Below are positions 25,020-32,454 of a DNA stretch of 64,000 nt, one piece after another; the first letter of the stretch is position 1; the number at the start of each line of letters is the position of its first letter. The translations under genes and the position numbers were made by a program. The notes under the pieces were generated by a model that made no database searches, was not told the DNA's origin, and saw only the letters and a program-made list of their open reading frames with translations. This stretch comes from Verrucomicrobia bacterium 12-59-8 (lineage in GTDB: Bacteria > Verrucomicrobiota > Verrucomicrobiae > Verrucomicrobiales > Verrucomicrobiaceae), in assembly GCA_002279765.1 (NCBI GenBank), contig NCCR01000017.1, forward strand, positions 1 through 64,000, given 5' to 3'.

Positions 25020-26286
25020 TTAGGCGTGACAGGCATTGTGGGTTTTGATGGCGGTGGATGCGACACTGCCGTCGTGTTCCGGCCGTAGCGTCAAAAATCG
25101 TGGGAGGCAGCGCATAAGGATGCGTAGGTTCATCCAGAAGGAGCGCTGAACGCTGTAGTAGGCGGCATGGGCGAGAGCGGCCTCATGGTCCTGCAGGCCG
25201 TCGTTTGCCACATCTGCGAGCGAAAAGACACCGGCAGAACAGCCGAGCCAGAGCTGCTCAAACTCATCGCCGAGCAATGCAGCGCGTGCGGGTGTAAGCG
25301 GGCGATTCCCGACGAGATGCATTTCACCGCGCCACACGCGCCATAGCTCCGGCCAGCGGGAAAACAAGCCGCGCATGCCATTCAACGCATGCAGTGGGGC
25401 AGTGCGCGTGTAGCGATCCTGTGTGCCCGGAGGTGGCAGAATGACCAGTGTGCGGGTGAAGGCCGCTCTCTGTCGAGCAAGACGCGACCACGCCATGCTC
25501 ATGAGGGCGAGCGGTGTGGTGACGACCATCAGAACCAGTGCTAGCAAACGCGTGGCCGGCCCGCAGCGGGCTCCGCCAAAGGGCTGCTGCTTCAAGCTGG
25601 CGAGCAGGAAGTCATCCGTGACCTCGATGAATGAGGCGAGCCGCCAGTTCTCCAAACCGGCGCCCCAGGCAAAGGAGTGCGAGACCTCGGTCATCGCGCC
25701 GACGTAGGTCTTTGGACCGACCCAGCTCCCGCGCACAGTAGCCATACGGTCGATGTAAGCCGCTTCCTCGATGATGGAGCCGGGCATGATATGCGCAATC
25801 TTCAACGATGGCGGTCGGTGCGATGCGCGCCCGAGTGCTGACATACACATCCGGTGCGATGCAGCGCATCGTGAGACGCGATTTGAGATCCACAGAAGCG
25901 AACTGCTTCATCATGTCGTCAAAGAGACCCTCGGTGCTGTCCCAAAGAGGATTTAGGGGCGAGTCGGGCAGTGAGTCCATTTTCACGACTCGCGTTCGAG
26001 CGTCCGTGGCAAAGACTGCGCGTGCTTGTTCGATGTCCGGCTCAGCAGAGACGGGAACAACCGTGATCTTAATGCCCCAGCGACCGCCATTGCCGACGTC
26101 ACGGCGTATTTGGTCAGGCCGATCTGCAACGATCAACGTGATCTCCCTCACGCCTTCGCCAGCAAACTTTTCCAGCCACAGATCGAGCAGGGAGCGTCCC
26201 ATGATTGGCAGCAGCGCAAGGGGCTTCATGCGACGGGCGAAACCGGCAGCTTCGCGATTGTCTGGACAGATGAGGATGACGTTCAT
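25020..26286 (-). pseudogene. frameshifted NDP-sugar nucleotidyltransferase-like / beta-helix / sugar transferase-like gene
   Basis: Two overlapping minus frames together form one protein. Frame 1 (from 26286) begins like an NTP-transferase (MNVILICPDNREAAGF, LLPIMGRSLLDLWLEKF) and reaches a hexapeptide-like strand (IAPDVYVSTRARIAPTAIVE) at about 25800. Frame 2 continues that beta-helix (IMPGSIIEEAAYIDRMATV, WVGPKTYVGAMTE), followed by a hydrophobic helix and a bacterial sugar-transferase-like end (WRVWRGEMHLVGNRPLTP). One base appears to be missing around 25791-25797. The ends fit operon spacing on both sides (4 nt). The gene is either broken or the base is a sequencing error. Both catalytic parts look degenerate. 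Confidence 0.75.
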
Positions 26287-26290
26287 AGGG

Positions 26291-27046
26291 TTACATTCCT
26301 TTGCCCAACACGATGGCGGGGACTGTTTTCAACAGGATCCAGAGGTCGCGCACCAGGGACTGGCTCTCGATGTAGCGGACATCGAGCGTGACCTGCTCGT
26401 CGAAGTCGATGGCATTGCGGTCGCCGATTTCCCAAACGCCTCCGCGACGTTCGCCGACCTGCCAGAGACAGGTGATGCCGGGACGTGCATGGAGACGGCG
26501 GCGGTCATCGGCGGAGTAGAGAGCCACTTCACGCGGCAGCGGCGGACGTGGGCCGACAATGGACATGTCACCGCACAGGACGTTGATGAACTGCGGCAGC
26601 TCGTCAATGGAGGTCTTGCGGATGAAGCGGCCGATGCGGGTGATGCGCGGATCGTCCTTCATCTTGAAGGTGATACCCTGAGCCTTCTCGTTCTTTGCCA
26701 GCAACCCAGCGAGCTTTGACTCGGCATCGACGCACATGGAGCGAAACTTGAGCATCTCAAATTCGCGCCCATGCAGACCCACACGCTTCTGCTTGAAGAA
26801 CACCGACCCACCATCGCGGCGGACGAGTAGCGAGATGATGATGAACAAGGGCGATGCCATGAGCAGGCAAATGAGGCTGATGACGATGTCAAAGAGGCGT
26901 TTGGCAGCATGCGTGCCATTCACAACCGAGAGCCAGCTGCAGCGCTTCAAGTGAAGGCCAATGCGCATCTGCATGCGACCGATACGCCTCTGCGCCTTGA
27001 TGAGGCGGAGGGCTTGTTGTTCGGCTATATAGAGTGGATGTGTCAT
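26291..27046 (-). CDS. undecaprenyl-phosphate sugar phosphotransferase (WcaJ/WbaP-type, short form)
   Basis: A 251-residue polyisoprenyl-phosphate hexose-1-phosphate transferase, the usual first enzyme of Wzx/Wzy EPS synthesis. It has AAKRLFDIVISL and one membrane helix (about residues 52-74). The catalytic core includes VFFKQKRVGLHGREFEMLKFRSM, a DDPRITRIGRFIRKTSIDELPQ region (split across residues 130-155), MSIVGPRPPLP and ARPGITCLWQV. The long multi-helix N-terminal domain of WcaJ is absent, so it belongs to the minimal class. Open frame continues to 27157, but the ATG at 27046 is preferred because motif copy 7 lies 42 nt upstream. It heads the long operon down to 22205. Confidence 0.92.
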   Translation of the reverse strand: MTHPLYIAEQQALRLIKAQRRIGRMQMRIGLHLKRCSWLSVVNGTHAAKRLFDIVISLICLLMASPLFIIISLLVRRDGGSVFFKQKRVGLHGREFEMLKFRSMCVDAESKLAGLLAKNEKAQGITFKMKDDPRITRIGRFIRKTSIDELPQFINVLCGDMSIVGPRPPLPREVALYSADDRRRLHARPGITCLWQVGERRGGVWEIGDRNAIDFDEQVTLDVRYIESQSLVRDLWILLKTVPAIVLGKGM

Positions 27047-27080
27047 GCCAGGAATGTGATGCTTTTGCTGGGTTTGTAAC

Positions 27081-27098
27081 TCCCCGCAGGTGTGGGGA
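27081..27098 (-). promoter_or_regulatory. EPS regulon motif, copy 7
   Basis: Coding strand TCCCCACACCTGCGGGGA, with perfect 5-bp arms. The conserved position is 42 nt from the ATG of the initiating sugar transferase gene. The motif starts 15 bp after the stop of the preceding GT4 gene. Confidence 0.7.
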
Positions 27099-27113
27099 AC
27101 TTCCAAAGCCGAG

Positions 27114-28352
27114 TCAGGCGTGGACAAGGGTGGGTTTCGAATGCCTTGAAACTGCATTCTTTTCTCTGGAGAGCCGGGATATGGAGACGTTTGCGAACAT
27201 CTGTTCGAGATCGGAGATGTAGTCGTCGAAGTCGTAGCGCTCGGAAACGAGCTGGAGGCCTTTTTGGCCGAATTTGCGGGCTTTTGTTTTGTTTTGGAGG
27301 AGATCGTCGATTCCTGCAGCGAAAGCAGTGCGGTTCATCCAGGGGATGAGATGGCCGTTGTGGCCGTCGATGAGCCAATCTTTGATGCCGCCGGCGTCGA
27401 AGGCTACGACAGGAAGGGCGTATCGCATGACTTCGAGGCCGATGGTGGCGATCGGCTCCGGCCACACGCTACTCAAAGCGACGACGCTGCATTCACGGTA
27501 GTAGGCCTTCAATTCTTCCTGCGGTATGAAGCCTTTGAAGTGAACTCGATCCGCGAGGCCGAGTTCACGGCTGAGCTCCTCGCAGGAGGCTTTGTGATTG
27601 CCATCGCCGAGAATGATGCACTCGAAGTTGCTCTTCACCTTGGCCAGCGATTCAAGGAGCACGTCCACGCCTTTGCCGCGAATGATCTGGCCGGCGTAGA
27701 GGATCAAATTGCGATCGCTGAAGCTGCTGCGAAGTGTGGGATCTCCCATGCGGGGCACTGGCGCGTGGATTTCGATGCGGTTCTTGTCGAAACCGTTGTT
27801 CAGCAACTCGTCGCGCATGTATTCAGTGACGACGACCATGCGGTCGAAGCAGCGATTGAGCGCGATCTCGCGCTTCTTGTCACGGTAGCTCACGTATTTA
27901 AGCGGAAAGCCGCCTGCATTGTTTTTCACCACGCAGGCACCACAGCCGACGGCGCAATAGAGGCTGGCGGCACGCGTGCAGATCTTCCGGGTGAAGTAGT
28001 CATACTTGTAGCTGCGCATGCAGTAGATGTCATGATCGTGCACCATGCGCACGAGCGGCACGCCGCTTTCCACGAGGGCCTGGATGACCTTCAGGTCGGC
28101 CATTTTGTGGACATAGACTGCGTCTGGTTTGAAAGCAGCGAGAGCGGATCGGGTGCGAGCGGCGGAATCACCTTCGAGGCCAAAACGTTGTGGAAAGACC
28201 TGCTCCCAGCCGTCTTCGTTTTTGCCGGTGCCAGGTCCGTGCAGGATGCCGATGGCGTGACCGCGCTGACCAAGCTGCTCAGCAGTGATGAAGGCATTGG
28301 CTTCTGCCCCGGCAAGGGCTCCGAAGCGTTCGTGGACGTAAAGGAGTTTCAT
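27114..28352 (-). CDS. GT4 family glycosyltransferase with cysteine cluster
   Basis: The 412-residue GT-B enzyme starts MKLLYVHERFGALAGAEANAF. The donor domain shows LILYAGQIIRGKGVDVLLESL, CIILGDGNHK, and SSVWPEPIATIGLEVMRYALP, a variant EX7E. A Cys-rich insertion (CTRAASLYCAVGCGACV, near residue 125-142) after the HDHDIYCMRS strand is known from some GT4 enzymes and could bind a metal. The last residues overlap degenerate REP-like sequence, and the stop lies in GCCGAGTCA. It is a single-gene operon with motif copy 8. Confidence 0.88.
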   Translation of the reverse strand: MKLLYVHERFGALAGAEANAFITAEQLGQRGHAIGILHGPGTGKNEDGWEQVFPQRFGLEGDSAARTRSALAAFKPDAVYVHKMADLKVIQALVESGVPLVRMVHDHDIYCMRSYKYDYFTRKICTRAASLYCAVGCGACVVKNNAGGFPLKYVSYRDKKREIALNRCFDRMVVVTEYMRDELLNNGFDKNRIEIHAPVPRMGDPTLRSSFSDRNLILYAGQIIRGKGVDVLLESLAKVKSNFECIILGDGNHKASCEELSRELGLADRVHFKGFIPQEELKAYYRECSVVALSSVWPEPIATIGLEVMRYALPVVAFDAGGIKDWLIDGHNGHLIPWMNRTAFAAGIDDLLQNKTKARKFGQKGLQLVSERYDFDDYISDLEQMFANVSISRLSREKNAVSRHSKPTLVHA

Positions 28353-28389
28353 AAGGTGATGAAACTCGCGTGGAAATAGATAGGCGAAA

Positions 28390-28407
28390 TCCCCGCAGGT
28401 GGGTGGG
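28390..28407 (-). promoter_or_regulatory. EPS regulon motif, copy 8
   Basis: Coding-strand core CCCACCCACCTGCGGGGA. The conserved position is 45 nt from the ATG of the GT4 gene. It marks the upstream border of the EPS block. Confidence 0.7.
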
Positions 28408-28488
28408 CATGGTGTGGCTCTGCTCTCACGAGCCGGGTGCTCCTTGGCTCACTTACCGCGCACCCCCATAGGAGCAAGGAGGCTTCGG

Positions 28489-28513
28489 TATCGGCTTTGG
28501 AAAGCCGAGCTAC
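28489..28513. repeat. REP-like palindrome supplying a stop codon
   Basis: TCGGCTTTGGAAAGCCGA is a perfect 8-bp hairpin with a 2-nt loop, followed by GCTAC. The CTA at 28510-28512 is the TAG stop of the hybrid kinase on the minus strand, the same arrangement as at 12571-12600. Confidence 0.6.
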
Positions 28514-31479
28514 TTCAGGCGTGCCATCTGCTCGCGGAGAGCGGGCGCGGCGGATTCGAATGCTTGCTTTAACTGCGCGACGAGCCCTGACTGGTTGGCG
28601 CGAAGGTTGTTTTCGGCAAGCTGTTCGAGTTCGCGACAGAGCGTGTGCAGATAGGTGAGGCCGAAAAGGGAGCTGCTGCCCTTCAGGGAGTGTGCAGTGC
28701 GGCGCAGGCTGGCTTGATCCTCACCGACGACGAGTTTTTCGAGATCCAGAATGCGCTCCGGCGTGTCTTTGAGCCAGTTTTCGATGAGTTCAATGCTGTC
28801 TTCGACACTGAGTTCATCCGCCAACTGCCGGATAGCGTCATGGGCTGCGGTTTCATCGTCCGGCGACCATGTCGGAACGTCGGTGTCATCTTTGCTCTCA
28901 GGGAGGACTTGGATGCGGTTCAGGGCTTCAATAAGCGCCCTGGCACGGAGCGGTTTGGAGACATAGTCATCCATGCCGGCCTCGAGGCAGCGTTCGCGCT
29001 CGCCTGCCATGACATTGGCGGTCATGGCGATGATGCGGCAGCGTGGGCGTTGCCAGGCTGTGCTGGCCTCCATCTTACGGATGGAGCGTGTGGCATCGTA
29101 GCCATCCATGCGCGGCATGTGGCAGTCCATGAGCACGGCGTCATAAACACCGCTGGCAAAGCGATTCACAGCATCTTCGCCATCACGGGCGAATTCGGCG
29201 GGGTAACCGTGCTTTTCGAGCATCATCATGGCCATGCGGGCATTCACCTCGTTGTCTTCAACGACGAGGAGTCGCGGCTTGATCCCATCTGGTGCGCTGG
29301 CGGAAACGCTTTCGCCACGGGAACCCTCTTCTTCCGTCAGCGGGAGTTCTTGGGGCAAAGCCTCGCGCAGAGGGAGGCGCAACCAGAAGCGTGATCCGGC
29401 ATGATGCTCGCTTTCCACGCCGATCTGGCCACCCATGAGTTCGACAAGGTTCTTGCATATGGCGAGGCCGAGTCCCGTACCGCCGAATCGACGTGTGGTG
29501 GAACTGTCCACCTGTGTGAATGCCTGAAAGAGCTGAGTTTGCTGTTCGGGCGACATGCCAATGCCGGTGTCCGTGACGCTCATTTCGATGCTCACGGGAC
29601 CTGCGGGCGGGGATTCGAGGCGCTGGACATCGATGGTGATTTTGCCTTCATCGGTGAACTTGATGCCGTTGCCGACGAGGTTCATCAAAATCTGCCGCAC
29701 GCGACCAGGATCGCCGATGAGCGAGGGGGGCACATCCGGGGCGATGTTCACGACGAGGTCAACCCCGCGCGCGGCGGCCTTGTGATGCAGGAGATCGACG
29801 ACACCACGTATGACAGCGTCGAGACGGAAGGCTTCCTCGACGAGATCGAGCTTGCGGGCCTCAATCTTGGAGAAGTCGAGAATGTCCTCGATAATCGTCA
29901 TGAGTGCATCGCCGCTCTGGCGCACGGCATCCACCATCTCGCGCTGCTTTGGCTGCAATTCGGTGTCCAGCAGGAGGGAGGACATGCCGATGATGCCGTT
30001 CATCGGCGTTCGGATCTCATGGCTCATGGTGGCGAGAAAGTCGCTCTTCGCATGGCTGGCCGCCTCGGCCGCCTCCTTGGCCTTGACCAACTGAAGCTCT
30101 GTCGATTTGCGCTCAATAAACTGCCCCATCTGATTGCCGATGCCGCTTAGGGCTTGAAGCAGGGCTTCTTCGGGATCTGTGAACTCGGTGCTGAAAATCT
30201 CGAAGACGCCGAGGATTTCCCCGCGCGCTATCACGGGAAACGCCAGGGCACTTTTCAGCCGACAGGCTCGCGCGGCCTGAACACGTGGACAGTCCGCACT
30301 TTCGGGCAACTCGCGAAGCCACTGGCTCTGCTGTGTCTGCAGCACCATGCCCGGCAGTCCCTGTCCTGAAGTGAAGCGGCTTTCCTGGCTTATCTGGACG
30401 AAGGATGAGACATCCTTGGTGGGATCATGCCACAGCTCGGCAAGACACAACTCTTGGAGGCCGGGGTCGAGCATCCACATGCTGCCCACAGTCCAACTAA
30501 GCTTTGTGCAGATCATCTGGATCACTTTGGCCACAGCCTCGCGCATCGAGTCGGCATCGGCCAGGATGCGGCTGGCGGAGTATTGCAGGGCGCGCCTTTG
30601 ATCATCCCGCCGCCGCTTCGTCACATCTGTCTCGATGGCCATGAAATTCACCACTTCGCCAGCCGGGTCGAGGATAGGCTGCACTTCGAGCGCGATCCAG
30701 TATTTGTAGCCAGAGCGGTGGTAGTTAACGATTTCGGTGCTGAAGCCTCTCTTCTGCTTAAGCATGGTCGAGATGTAGGCAACGGTGGCAGGGTCTGTCT
30801 CCTGGCCTTGCAGAAAAGAGCCGGGTGTCTTGCCGATGACTTCTTTCATGGGCCATCCGGTGATACGGGTGAAGCCCTCGTTAACCCATTCGATGCGGCC
30901 CACTGCATCGGTTACCACGACCGCATTGTCCGTGCGCGCAGCGACCAGCGCGAGCTTGCGCGAGTGCGTCTCCTGCTCGCGGAGCTGTGTGCGCTGCGCC
31001 TTGAGGCGCTGGTTGAGCTTTTGCAGATCATCGGCGGCGATGCGTTGGGTTTGCAGCACCTGGAGAAAGTCGATGGTCTGGTCATGGACGGCGAAGTCGC
31101 TCATCGTCAGCCCGCAAGCCTCCACCTGATCGGGATCGGTGAGCCAAGGGGAGCCGAGCATGACTCCGCGCGCCGGATCATCCAGGATGATCACCTGTCC
31201 ACGCAGGACACGGTGATTTTGCCGGTCGTCCAGCAGGAAGAGGTGGTCGCGGTGCTCACCAGCGAGCGAATGGCTGAACTGCCCCCGGGGGCGTATCGAG
31301 AAAAAGACATCCTGCAGTCGCGCCCCTGGCACGGCCTTTGGACACAGTTTGGGCAAAGACGGACCGACCTCCAGAATCACATCCTGATCATCCCAGACGA
31401 AGTAGAAGGGGAACGCGCGAAGAAACTCGCGCGTGGGCAGGCTGCTGATGACGCTGGATTTGTCGGGGCGGAGATTCAT
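28510..31479 (-). CDS. HNOBA-PAS-GAF hybrid histidine kinase with receiver and HPt (H-NOX-associated kinase)
   Basis: The 989-residue soluble kinase starts with an HNOBA domain at about residues 20-148 ([46 protein letters not shown]). A short coiled coil follows, then PAS (175-290), GAF (300-455), HisKA with His487 in [11 protein letters not shown], HATPase (NGIKF, DTGIGM, GGTGLGL), a receiver with Asp785 in [11 protein letters not shown] and Lys842, and an HPt domain with His930 in [20 protein letters not shown] domains bind H-NOX proteins, and the H-NOX gene lies directly upstream with an ATGA overlap. The ATG at 31479 fits that overlap; a frame start 18 nt earlier is less likely. It probably relays nitric oxide status by phosphotransfer to an output regulator not encoded next to it. 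Confidence 0.93.
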   Translation of the reverse strand: MNLRPDKSSVISSLPTREFLRAFPFYFVWDDQDVILEVGPSLPKLCPKAVPGARLQDVFFSIRPRGQFSHSLAGEHRDHLFLLDDRQNHRVLRGQVIILDDPARGVMLGSPWLTDPDQVEACGLTMSDFAVHDQTIDFLQVLQTQRIAADDLQKLNQRLKAQRTQLREQETHSRKLALVAARTDNAVVVTDAVGRIEWVNEGFTRITGWPMKEVIGKTPGSFLQGQETDPATVAYISTMLKQKRGFSTEIVNYHRSGYKYWIALEVQPILDPAGEVVNFMAIETDVTKRRRDDQRRALQYSASRILADADSMREAVAKVIQMICTKLSWTVGSMWMLDPGLQELCLAELWHDPTKDVSSFVQISQESRFTSGQGLPGMVLQTQQSQWLRELPESADCPRVQAARACRLKSALAFPVIARGEILGVFEIFSTEFTDPEEALLQALSGIGNQMGQFIERKSTELQLVKAKEAAEAASHAKSDFLATMSHEIRTPMNGIIGMSSLLLDTELQPKQREMVDAVRQSGDALMTIIEDILDFSKIEARKLDLVEEAFRLDAVIRGVVDLLHHKAAARGVDLVVNIAPDVPPSLIGDPGRVRQILMNLVGNGIKFTDEGKITIDVQRLESPPAGPVSIEMSVTDTGIGMSPEQQTQLFQAFTQVDSSTTRRFGGTGLGLAICKNLVELMGGQIGVESEHHAGSRFWLRLPLREALPQELPLTEEEGSRGESVSASAPDGIKPRLLVVEDNEVNARMAMMMLEKHGYPAEFARDGEDAVNRFASGVYDAVLMDCHMPRMDGYDATRSIRKMEASTAWQRPRCRIIAMTANVMAGERERCLEAGMDDYVSKPLRARALIEALNRIQVLPESKDDTDVPTWSPDDETAAHDAIRQLADELSVEDSIELIENWLKDTPERILDLEKLVVGEDQASLRRTAHSLKGSSSLFGLTYLHTLCRELEQLAENNLRANQSGLVAQLKQAFESAAPALREQMARLK

Positions 31480-32033
31480 GCGGCAGCGGCACTCCAATGG
31501 ACCTCAAACACATCATGATCCGCTCCCTCAGACTTTGCCGCGACGAGAGTGACCATGGCCGGAGTGGAGTAGAGTTTCCCCAGACCCTGCACGAGACCCA
31601 CCACGAAATCCGTCAGCCCCGAACGATGCGTGAAGTAGTGCAGGGTCAGCGAGCTTTCTCCAACGTCCGAGCACTCAAAACGCGGCGGCTGGAGCTTTGG
31701 ATAGATCATCTGCACGCGGGTGTGGAAGTTCGGCAGATTAATAAGGAAGTCCTTCAGCGAAGCCCCGCCCGCCCGCATCATGGAGCCATAGCTCGTCGAG
31801 GCCGTCTGAAGCACCCAGTGCTCGCCAAACGCGATTAAAATTGAACTGGCTGAAGCCCCCAGCACCTCCGACGCCGCGCTGACGAGATCGTAGGTCATTT
31901 CATCCGGGTAGGCCTCATTGCTGACAAACACTTCGACATCGACACCGGCCTTGAGCTTTATTGCTTCCCATTTGTCCTCCCCGAAACTGGTGACGACGAG
32001 TTCTTCGATGGCTTTGTTGACGAGTCCGTACAT
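31476..32033 (-). CDS. hnoX: H-NOX (heme nitric oxide binding) sensor protein
   Basis: The 185-residue protein spans a complete stand-alone H-NOX domain. The N-terminus [13 protein letters not shown] is typical. His104 in [15 protein letters not shown] is the heme proximal ligand. The heme-propionate YxSxR motif is present as Y133-F-T-H-R137, with Thr for Ser. H-NOX proteins bind NO with high affinity and control a partner kinase or cyclic-di-GMP enzyme. The gene overlaps the HNOBA kinase gene by 4 nt. A TATAAT box lies about 120 nt upstream, and a class B poly-C/poly-G inverted repeat lies in the leader. Oxygen versus NO selectivity is not decidable without a structure; no obvious distal Tyr was identified. 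Confidence 0.93.
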   Translation of the reverse strand: MYGLVNKAIEELVVTSFGEDKWEAIKLKAGVDVEVFVSNEAYPDEMTYDLVSAASEVLGASASSILIAFGEHWVLQTASTSYGSMMRAGGASLKDFLINLPNFHTRVQMIYPKLQPPRFECSDVGESSLTLHYFTHRSGLTDFVVGLVQGLGKLYSTPAMVTLVAAKSEGADHDVFEVHWSAAAA

Positions 32034-32098
32034 GGGGTGGGGCTATTAGAGTATTGAATGTGAACTTCATTGAACAATGACGCACGCCATTTCTCAGT

Positions 32099-32120
32099 CC
32101 CCCCCACATTTGGGGGGGGG
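32099..32120 (-). promoter_or_regulatory. class B C-run/G-run inverted repeat
   Basis: On the plus strand a run of seven C is followed by ACATTT and a run of nine G, a strong inverted repeat in the leader of the H-NOX operon, about 75 nt before the ATG. It resembles 35270-35291 (both C6-AC-ATT-G7) and, more loosely, the class A motif of the EPS operons. Confidence 0.5.
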
Positions 32121-32154
32121 AGCGCGCTTCCACTCCGCCACGCCATGTGGAGGT

Positions 32155-32160
32155 ATTATA
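32155..32160 (-). promoter_or_regulatory. candidate -10 box (TATAAT) of the H-NOX operon
   Basis: A perfect TATAAT lies on the minus strand about 120 nt upstream of the H-NOX start. No good -35 hexamer is found at 16-18 nt, so the site would need an activator or a relaxed sigma factor. Confidence 0.4.
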
Positions 32161-32284
32161 GTTTCGGCTGGAGATGACTGCGGTCATCGAGTTCTTGGCT
32201 GCTACAACTGCGCGATGATGGAGCGTTGGTTGGCGGGGAGATCGTTTTCGGTCCTTTGCTCCATCTCCCTTTAGAGATTGCGAA

Positions 32285-32454
32285 TGGAAGAGAGACCCCA
32301 GAGAGAACTGCTGCCTTGCAAGGTAAGGAGGGTGCGGAGCGACTCAGCGAAATTTGCTCATCGGTGCCTGCGAGCGTTTCGAGTTCAAGAATACGCTGCT
32401 CGTGTCTTTGAACCAGTTTCCGACGATGTCTCTGGTGCCGAGTTCTTCCGCAAG
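32285..32454 (-). pseudogene. decayed HPt domain of the adjacent hybrid kinase
   Basis: Directly after the TAG of the 32455-34503 kinase the same frame reads LAEELGTRDIVGNWFKDT, which aligns with [21 protein letters not shown] in the HPt of the neighbouring kinase. A frameshift follows, and another frame continues with RILELETLAG and LSRSAPSLPCKAAVLSG, matching [16 protein letters not shown] of the paralog. The phospho-acceptor His is replaced by Pro. So a stop codon, at least one frameshift and loss of the active His have removed this domain. Confidence 0.8.

Larger units (their letters stand above)
32034..32284. other. upstream region of H-NOX operon
   Basis: This stretch holds a class B inverted repeat (32099-32120) and a perfect TATAAT on the minus strand (32155-32160). 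No coding sequence is recognised. Farther on it merges into the decayed HPt remnant of the second kinase. Confidence 0.55.

Noticed and set aside
27264..28379. Plus-strand frame of 371 codons opposite the Cys-rich GT4.
   Set aside because: It is antisense to a clear GT4 with correct motifs and is rich in chance Asp/Ala/Val codons.
3456..28407. The eight-copy motif as a rho-independent terminator.
   Set aside because: The arms are short, no T tract follows on the minus strand, and spacing is constant to the downstream start rather than to the upstream stop. At 22134 a separate strong terminator is present beside the motif.
30427..31518. Plus-strand frame of 363 codons opposite the HNOBA kinase.
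   Set aside because: The minus strand encodes HNOBA, PAS and GAF domains without interruption; this frame is a shadow.
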